Source: Haemaphysalis longicornis
Taxonomy: Eukaryota; Arthropoda; Arachnida; Ixodida; Ixodidae
Length of the DNA stretch: 64,000 nucleotides
Assembly (NCBI GenBank): GCA_013339765.2
Contig: CM023449.1
Location: 110,353,849 to 110,417,848 of the forward strand
Direction: 5' to 3'
Shown here: positions 57,371 through 64,000 of the stretch, one piece after another
Numbering within the stretch: the stretch's first letter is position 1
Layout: the number at the start of each line of letters is the position of its first letter
Translations under genes and position numbers: made by a program
The notes under the pieces: generated by a model
What the model was told of the DNA's origin: nothing
What the model saw: the letters and a program-made list of their open reading frames with translations, nothing else
The model's database searches: none

Positions 57371-58496
57371 TTGTCTTGCATTGGGCGATTGAAAGCAAAG
57401 TGTATTCAGTCGGCAGCATATGTATCATACCCTTTACCAACAAAAGATGTCTACATTATATGCAGATTTGTATACCAAAGGTTTATTGTGTGCGAAGTCT
57501 TTTACTTGGCGTACTGTTCTCAAACACAAAGAAACTGCGAGTTTGAACAGCCACCCCTACCACTAGACAAGAAAAGTTAAGATATCTTAAGCGCAATTTC
57601 GAACAGCTGTCCTAGTTTGCAAACCTGCGTAATTACAATAGAGCCGTTTTAAGTGCGTAAAACGTTGGCATGGTGGGTTAGGAAAATTAAGCGCATCTTG
57701 TTTATTGTATTTGAAATAATGCGCAACTCTGAGCACAAAAAAGGGTAAAGTTGTATCAACAACAAGAAATAATTTCATTTCACTGTTTTTAAATTGGAAG
57801 TACGGATGTTGCTCATCCATGCAGCGACGGCTTCCAGAAGAACAGGCTGACGCCCTCACGACTTGTGAAAGACCACTCTCTATACCTGAAAAGTCCCACT
57901 GAAATACTCCGCCACGAACACAAAGTGTCGCTGTCCCTCATTTTTACGGACGAGATTGGTTCGAAGTTCTCGGTGCCTGTATCCCGTTTTAAAGAAATTG
58001 TTGCGCAGCGTAACGTCGTTATAACAAAAGTGTGGTGGAAACTGGCCGATAATTTTAAGCCTGTAGCTGTGGCATAACTATAGAAAACGAAAATGTTTGT
58101 TCAATTTTGGCCGCGCTTGCGTGATATATTAAGCATTTAAACTTAAACTCTTTGCACTGTGGAACGATGTATACAAAATAAAGGACAACCATGCTGCCGC
58201 TGAAACTAGTTTACATTCTCTATTTTTCTTCTTTAACGCTGTCCGTTTGTTTACGGATTTCAACAACTACTTAGTTTTAGTTAGTTTAGTTGTAGTTTCA
58301 TCTGTGCTACGATTAAACTTGCTTTTCCGCTATTTTTTTCTTTTTCGTACATCACTACGTGTTTGAATTTGTGAGCGGTTTATTTCATATTTTTTTCTAT
58401 ACTGCAGTTTTATTACCAACTATTATGACATTATTAACAATTTTTCAAGTTCGGTGGTACATTTATTTGCAGTTCTAAAAATCAAGCCCTTTCGTT
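57371..58496. other. No gene recognised
   Basis: A 70-codon plus-strand frame (57865-58077) is unmatched. The rest is AT-rich. Confidence 0.35.
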
Positions 58497-58656
58497 TTAA
58501 AGCGAAGCTTTTATTGCCTCACTTATGGCGACCGTACGCGAAAACGCACTGCAGGAAAGCCAAATTTATTTGACTATGATAATGATAATCGTGGGTGAAG
58601 TGAAAAGTGGCTGAACCACAGCGATCAAAGTCCACGCCTTAGAAGCTTCGCGTTTC
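58497..58656. mobile_element. Possible small TIR element (160 bp)
   Basis: TAAAGCGAAGCTTTTATTGCC at the left and, reverse-complemented, AAACGCGAAGCTTCTAAGGC at the right give imperfect inverted ends around a centre of about 115 bp. The palindromic AAGCTT in each end makes chance pairing possible. Confidence 0.35.
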
Positions 58657-60486
58657 AACCGTTTTTGTCGTTATACGAATGGGAATTTGAATTTTTCAAC
58701 AGCGAATGCTCTTGAGGCTGGCGGTAGAGCCAGCGAACGTGCGCAGGAAAACATCGCCGAGCAATAACGTCGTCGTTCCCGTCGACACCGCTCGACGGTG
58801 GAGAACACTCTGCCCGCCCGTGCCAGTCATAGAGAACTTTCCGCGGCAAGTTCGGAAATCAATGTGAGGTGCGAAAAGTTTGGTCTCCAAAGAAGGGAGA
58901 GATGGGGCGACAAAATAAAAGCGTCATTACCAAAGGAGAGGAAACGTGGCGGGAAAGCAGCTTGCGCCGCTACTTGAAAACGGAGGCGACGACTTTGGTC
59001 CAATCCCGAATATCGCGCCGGTGAAGTGGCGGTGAAACGGCAGCGAGTTGCAGAAGATCCGGAATTGCGAGCTCACGTGCATTGTAGGTGCATTAATGAC
59101 CGAGGGTTCATTGCTTGAAGAAGCATATCTCGAAGCATAACCACGCAAAAAGCTTGGCCGAGTCTTCATATCTAGCACATACTTAGCCGAACCAAGAATA
59201 ATCTAGATGGAGCCGCAAGCTCCGCTGTTTTCGCAGCCTTCGTGCCAATAGTGCGAAGCTGTCCCAATGTTTTTGCTATCATTCTGCATTAGGCTGTTAG
59301 CTTAACTTGAACGTTGTTTCGCATGTGACCTCATTATGTAAAATACGCTTTGACGAGGGCATTTAAAGACACTGTTAATAAATAAGTAAATAAACGTGGT
59401 GAATTTTGAGGGCAATAACTGCGTTCCGGAATACGTTTCGTGAGTGTATCTATGTGTGTGTGCTCATATTTTGTTCACGTGTTTACCTCTTTACTCTGAA
59501 ATTCCCTCCGTTCAATGAAACTGTGTAGCCATCAAAAATAAAGATAATTAATATATTCAAAGAGGGTAAGACAGCCTTAATTTTTCTAGTCTGTTTAGTA
59601 GCTCATATTGATTATGTAAATATTTGGCCAACAAACAATGCATGACGTCCTGTCTGTCACGTCCTATCTCGCGTGGTCATCAATAGGCTGTGATTTTATT
59701 TTTCTGTACTTTGATTGTGTCGACGTTAAAGTGGATTGTGATTTTTACAAGTACTATTGCGTCGATTTTGTATGAGCGGCATTCGTCGTTTTCGCTGTCG
59801 GCCGTACAAATATTTTCGGGCATGAAATGCTGAATGATTTGAGCTAAAATTTATCTTTCTCAGAAAAGGGGTCTCACTTTTGGCGAAGTATGTATTCGGT
59901 TATTATAACCACATGTCTTGATAAGTCAATTTCAAAGCGGTAATCATCGCTGGACTCTTTTACAAAATTATGAAATTCTCGCAAATTTGCTCCAGCCATT
60001 CATCGTAACTTTTTTGTTATTGTCTCTGGTATTTCGCTCAGATTCTACAAAACAAAATAAACACTGAAAATGTTGACAGCGGCGGCAAACATAAAAGATA
60101 TAGTCCACCTCGGAAGAAAATCTTAGAACAGCTGTTGCCATCTGTCAAAAACCGGCTAGCGCACGCAAATATTCCTATCTCGAAGCACACTATCCGCGCC
60201 ACTAAAATTCCGCAGTCAATTCGCTCTGGACAACCCTCAAAACGGTTTCTTTCATGAGTAATCCCAGGTGAAAAGGGCGCATAGCGAGAATGTCCAGCAA
60301 AACACCGCCACAAAAAGATTGAAAACGGCAAGCAAGCTGGAGGAAGGCTACTGGAGCGCTTCGCCTTGAGCGCTTGGCAGAGACAAGGCGAGGGAGAGAG
60401 GCAGCGCCGCGTGGTCGCGCCAAATCGGCGCGTCCTGACTTTAGCGCGGGCGTCCTAGTAGGGACGAGTTGCCTGGCATCCATCCT
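58657..60486. other. No gene recognised
   Basis: 58690-59180 and 60280-60480 are GC-richer than the surroundings and may be parts of unidentified repeats. No motif was found. Confidence 0.35.
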
Positions 60487-60500
60487 CCCCCCCCCCCCCC
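60487..60500. repeat. Poly-C run (14 C)
   Basis: Homopolymer; length may be unreliable. Confidence 0.9.
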
Positions 60501-60642
60501 TCGACCCTCCCTAAACGGCGCCAGCCTGCCGCAGATAAAAACCGCAGCTTGATCCTAAACTACACCGTCATGCGCCCGCACCGGGCACCCCGACAATTCA
60601 CGTCGAACGTTTATACAAAATAACGGGGAGAATAGGTCATCG

Positions 60643-60806
60643 GACACACACACGCACACGTACGCACACGCACGCACACAAGCACGAACACGCACGCAAC
60701 ACACACGAATACATACACGCGCGCACGCACACACATACGAACTCGCACGTACGCGCGCACGCACGCAGGCGCATTCACGTGAACACGCACACACACGCAC
60801 GCAACC
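60643..60806. repeat. (AC)n / (GCAC)n microsatellite
   Basis: About 165 bp of CACA and CGCACA words. Cys/Val/Arg-rich minus-strand frames over it (60555-60812) are artefacts. Confidence 0.95.
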
Positions 60807-62344
60807 ACTCATTCACTCACTAACCCACTCACAAATTACGCTATATGACTTCCGAGAACACGTACTATTCGTCACACCACTGAGAGGTCACAGAACTCCT
60901 CCACTAGTCTGTACGCCATCGGCACGCGGATTACGATCTACAAACAGGGCACAAATAATGAGGAACACTAGACTTCGAAACCCTTTTCAGCGAATCAGCG
61001 CAGCAAGCATGACAGGGAATACAGTGTTTGGGCTGACCGAAACGATAAATACGAAGACAAAGCGGCAGAAGCAATTTCGCCTTCATAACTAGCTGGTTCG
61101 CGACCGTGAACGGAAGGAATGAAAAAAGGAAAACTTCGGAGCTTAGGTCCCAATTTCAACTAGGGCAGGGAAATTAACGAGCGTAATGGTAAGTGACTGT
61201 CGATGACAAGAGAGCAGCGCAAACGGCGAATATCTCACCTTTCGCGACCTGAAGATATGAAATATATATTTGAACTACGCGATTCAGTAAGGAAAATGAG
61301 GAGTCAGACATAACGTACGATTCTTGAGAACCTGCACGGACGAATACACAAACTTCAGAGCGGGACAGGCAACTAAACGAAGGGGTGCAGTAGGCGAGTC
61401 ATTATTAGAAATACTATGTGAGGTGATGCTAAGGCGAGCTTACGTCGTTTGCTTGCGAAAGGTACGCACATCGGCGTATATGAGTCAATGCAACATTCAC
61501 GAAACATAACGAAACATAAAACATTTTAGTGAAGTTCGCAATAAAACAGCAGCGGTGAAGTTTTCGGGAGTGAAACACCCGGAGCAAATCATATGCCTCA
61601 AGGCACGCACTGTAACTGCTGTATAAGGATGTGCGACGCCAAGTTCCCGTGAAAGCGTATATCATAATAGAGCGCCGCCATGACAAATAATGGCAAATAC
61701 TGGTACGTTCATTACGCCAAGGCATCGAAAATGAGCTACTGCTTCCACAACACACTACTCCCCATCCGAACCGTTTCGCCATCCTGATACGCGAATCCGT
61801 GAAAATGTGCGATACCTTTTCAAACTACTGCGGGCACTCACAATTTGCGCCTCAGAACAGCCGGCTATTGGACAGTTGCAGCAATCCGGCCAATTATGTA
61901 CACCAAGTACTACGCCACTGGACCACGCCACTTCCTAATGCCTCCATCGCAGCTCTAAGCAGTAGGGATGTGCAATCGCTTTGTTCTGATGATGTTACCG
62001 ACACTAATTCCAACACAAAATGCTGCGAGCCAGAAACATCATTCGGTGAGAGTGCGCGCAACAGCCCCTAAATGAGTCATGACAGCTTGAGAGTATCAGT
62101 GCATTATGGCGTCAGACGTCCATCCAAACCGTATTCCTAAATCAACAGGTCACTTGAGAGTTGGTTCCATGGTGCCTTAATTATAAAGAGGAGTAGCCAC
62201 ATATTCCCGAAGTTAAAGGCAGTAGTTCCCTTAACTAGTGGCTGTGCGTACGAGTGGATATAGCCAGCAGTAATTACCACAGCAGGCAGCCCCTGTCATG
62301 AATGATGCTCACCGCGGTAAGCCCCGCACATGGCACAAGAAGCG
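60807..62344. other. No gene recognised
   Basis: Short frames at 61324-61509, 61429-61782 and 61799-62071 lack domains. Confidence 0.35.
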
Positions 62345-62799
62345 TGCGTTCACTCGCCACTCATGAGTGGTGAGTGGGGTTTGTCGCGAGTGGAACTCGC
62401 ACTCGCGAGTGGTGAGTGGGACTCACCGCGAGTGGAGCTCGTCCTCGCTAGTGGTAAGCGGGGCTCGCCGCGAGTGGTGAGTGGGGCTCACCGCGAGTGC
62501 AACTCGCACTCGCGAGTGGTGAGTGGGGCTCACCGCGAGTGGAACTCGCACTCGCGAGTGGTGAATGGGGTTCACCGTGAGTGCTGAGTGGGGCTCGCCG
62601 TAAGTAGAACTCGCATTCACGAGTGCGAGTTGCACTCACCGCGAGTGGAACTGGCACTCGCGAGTTGTGAACGGGGCTCACCGTGAGTGGCGCTCACACT
62701 TACTCGCACTCGCACTCACGAGGAAAAAACGACGGTGAGGCTAACTCACCACTTACTCGTGAGTGGTGAGGGGTGTGTGTGAGTGCACTCATGAGTGAG
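62345..62799 (+). repeat. GAGTG minisatellite array (42-bp unit), right end of the insertion
   Basis: The unit is about 42 bp: GCGAGTGGTGAGTGGGGCTC, then ACCGCGAGTGGAACTCGCACTC. Successive units begin near 62404, 62446, 62512 and 62554 with some deletions and insertions. Each unit includes GCGAGTG and CACTCGC, so it can fold on itself. The array is the inverted counterpart of the CACTC array at 55.0-55.6 kb. Confidence 0.9.
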
Positions 62800-62811
62800 T
62801 TTGCCGAACTA

Positions 62812-63960
62812 TGTCACACCACACACATCCTTCTATATCCTTTGTTTCTTGCTCTGCCTGGAATAGCACGAGCTGTACCTCCGCTTTTTATGTGCTTGCT
62901 TTTATCTCGCAAGAGAGAGAGAGATTATAACTTTATTTCTCAAAAGCAAGCACCATTTCTGCGACATTTTTAGAGCGCTGTTTTTTTTTCTTTTGCTATC
63001 GTCAAAACCAACTTAAGGCATATCAACACTTAGACAACGCGCGTACTTCCCGTTAAGTAGTTGCATTTCGCGTCTAGTGGGCCTGACGCATCCTTTGCTT
63101 AAAATAATGGTGAAATGTGTGACTCATTCCGCTATCAGTTTTACTAGATTTTTACAGTTCCTCTTATATAAACTTCGTTTTTGACGACTTCTCTCACCCT
63201 TTGGTCCGAAAGCTGAATCCGAGAAGGACACACAAAGAAGAAATTTTCCCCTTTGGTTTGCTCAAAAGGGAATATATTGAGTTTAAAACTCATGCCCTGC
63301 CAGGACGAAGGCCGTATTTTTGTGATAGTCAGTGCGAGGCCTAAAGCAGTGACCGCCGCAACTTGCGGTAGAAAAAATATTGCTCTCTTTCTCATTCCCC
63401 TTTTTTCCCATTTAAATCTAGTTGCGCACAGGTTGTGCCCTGGACTTGAAGGCTCCAATGTACAGTCGGTAAAACGCTTGTCTATAACAGCGATTTCAAC
63501 TTCAACCAGCTACTACCGAAAACTGCCGAAAAATACTCGTACCAAACATGTCGGAGGCAAAAGCGAAGGGCTAAGACTTCAGAATTCCGCAGTCGTTTTA
63601 TTCAAATCCCGCTCCGTCGGGGCAGGATAGGGCTGAGAGTACGAAAGCTGTGTTATAGACAAGCCTTTTACCGGCTGTACGCTTGACGAAAATAAAAAAA
63701 ATGGTGCTACTTCACTGAAAACCGAGGTGGCTAAAAAGCGTTTGCTTTGAGCAGTTGAAGCCTAGAAACAAACTTGATCCACGTGTTTGAAGTTTGTAAT
63801 AAATGTTTTTGGATATTCTGACGTGTTTGTGATTATCTTATTGTTTTTTACAGCTCTGCGATGGCTGCCTTTGCTGAGGTCTGTTTTATCTGTGAAAACA
63901 AGCAAGCAATTCTTTAGGCTTCGTCCTATAGCAGTTTCAGAAATAGAAAAAAATGCATGC
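62812..63960 (+). repeat. Duplicon copy B, right part
   Basis: Aligns with 39314-40205 of copy A in the same orientation, with an extra stretch of about 190 bp near 63490-63700. Anchors: CCTTTGTTTCTTG, GACGA.TTCTCT, GCGGTAGAAAAA, CACTGAAAACC and AGCAGTTTCAGAAA. Confidence 0.78.
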
Positions 63961-64000
63961 CAACCCACCGTGTGAAAGTTAGTTGGAAAACGAAGCTGTA

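Larger units (their letters stand above)
54988..62809. mobile_element. 7.8-kb foldback-like insertion flanked by TA
   Basis: The insertion interrupts duplicon copy B. The left end is TA|GCTCGGCAAA (54988-54997). The right end, reverse-complemented, is TA|GTTCGGCAAACTCACTCATG (from 62809 leftwards). Just inside each end lies a CACTC-type minisatellite, and the two arrays have opposite orientation. Copy A keeps one TA at 39312-39313 with matching flanks on both sides. The interior holds SINEs, microsatellites and no recognised transposase. Long inverted ends built of tandem repeats are typical of foldback elements; a TA target is typical of Tc1/mariner-like enzymes. Alternative: two independent small CACTC elements plus later rearrangement. 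Confidence 0.6.

Noticed and set aside
60555..60812. Cys/Val/Arg-rich minus-strand proteins
   Set aside because: Translation of the AC/GCAC microsatellite.
62345..62799. CRISPR-like array
   Set aside because: Units are contiguous 42-bp tandem repeats with no unique spacers, in a eukaryotic context.

Overview
The window reads as repeat-dominated nuclear DNA of a hard tick (Ixodidae). The evidence is a tRNA-derived SINE of the kind known from ixodid ticks (full copies near 6.1 and 57.3 kb, a 5'-truncated copy at 30.6 kb), I-clade non-LTR retrotransposons with RNase H domains, a CR1-group LINE, several MITE-like families and an AT-rich background with many microsatellites. No host protein-coding gene, rRNA, intact tRNA gene or CRISPR array could be supported. 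The species assignment is inference; 'metastriate tick' is my best guess.

Layout. 0-3.2 kb: a decayed I-clade LINE on the minus strand, split inside its RNase H domain by a CR1-group LINE. 5.8-6.25 kb: a SINE whose 3' tail runs into a 240-bp tetranucleotide array. 8.9-10.5 kb: a TTAA-flanked element carrying a tRNA-like unit. 13.8-15.0 kb: the 3' half of another I-clade LINE (minus). 15.3-17.7 kb: SINE pieces, a duplicated 190-bp block and an 80-bp tandem pair. 21.5-21.8 kb: the 3' tip of an I-clade LINE. 23.0-28.5 kb: an I-clade LINE spanning all domains (ORF1 with CCHC knuckles, endonuclease, RT, RNase H, ATC-rich tail) but riddled with stops and frameshifts. 28.9-29.6 kb: an LTR with part of the retrotransposon interior. 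30.6-31.65 kb: a SINE and two foldback elements. 40.4-44.7 kb: a cluster of TIR elements, a PIF1-like helicase fragment and one copy of an inverted repeat whose partner lies at 48.3 kb.

The most unusual structure is at the right. A diverged ~2.1-kb segment (copy A, 38.08-40.2 kb) recurs as copy B, but copy B is cut into 53.6-54.99 kb and 62.81-63.96 kb. The intervening 7.8 kb begins and ends with a 10-bp inverted motif (G[CT]TCGGCAAA) next to TA dinucleotides, and carries CACTC-type minisatellite arrays in inverted orientation at its two ends. Copy A keeps a single TA at the matching point, so it acts as an empty site. This looks like a foldback-type mobile element or composite with no transposase that I can recognise.

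These parts do not form a working operon or pathway. They are layers of insertions: RNA-copied elements (LINEs, SINEs, an LTR element) and cut-and-paste or foldback elements nested in one another. Coding remnants are all broken. Long stretches between them show nothing identifiable and may be intergenic or intronic.
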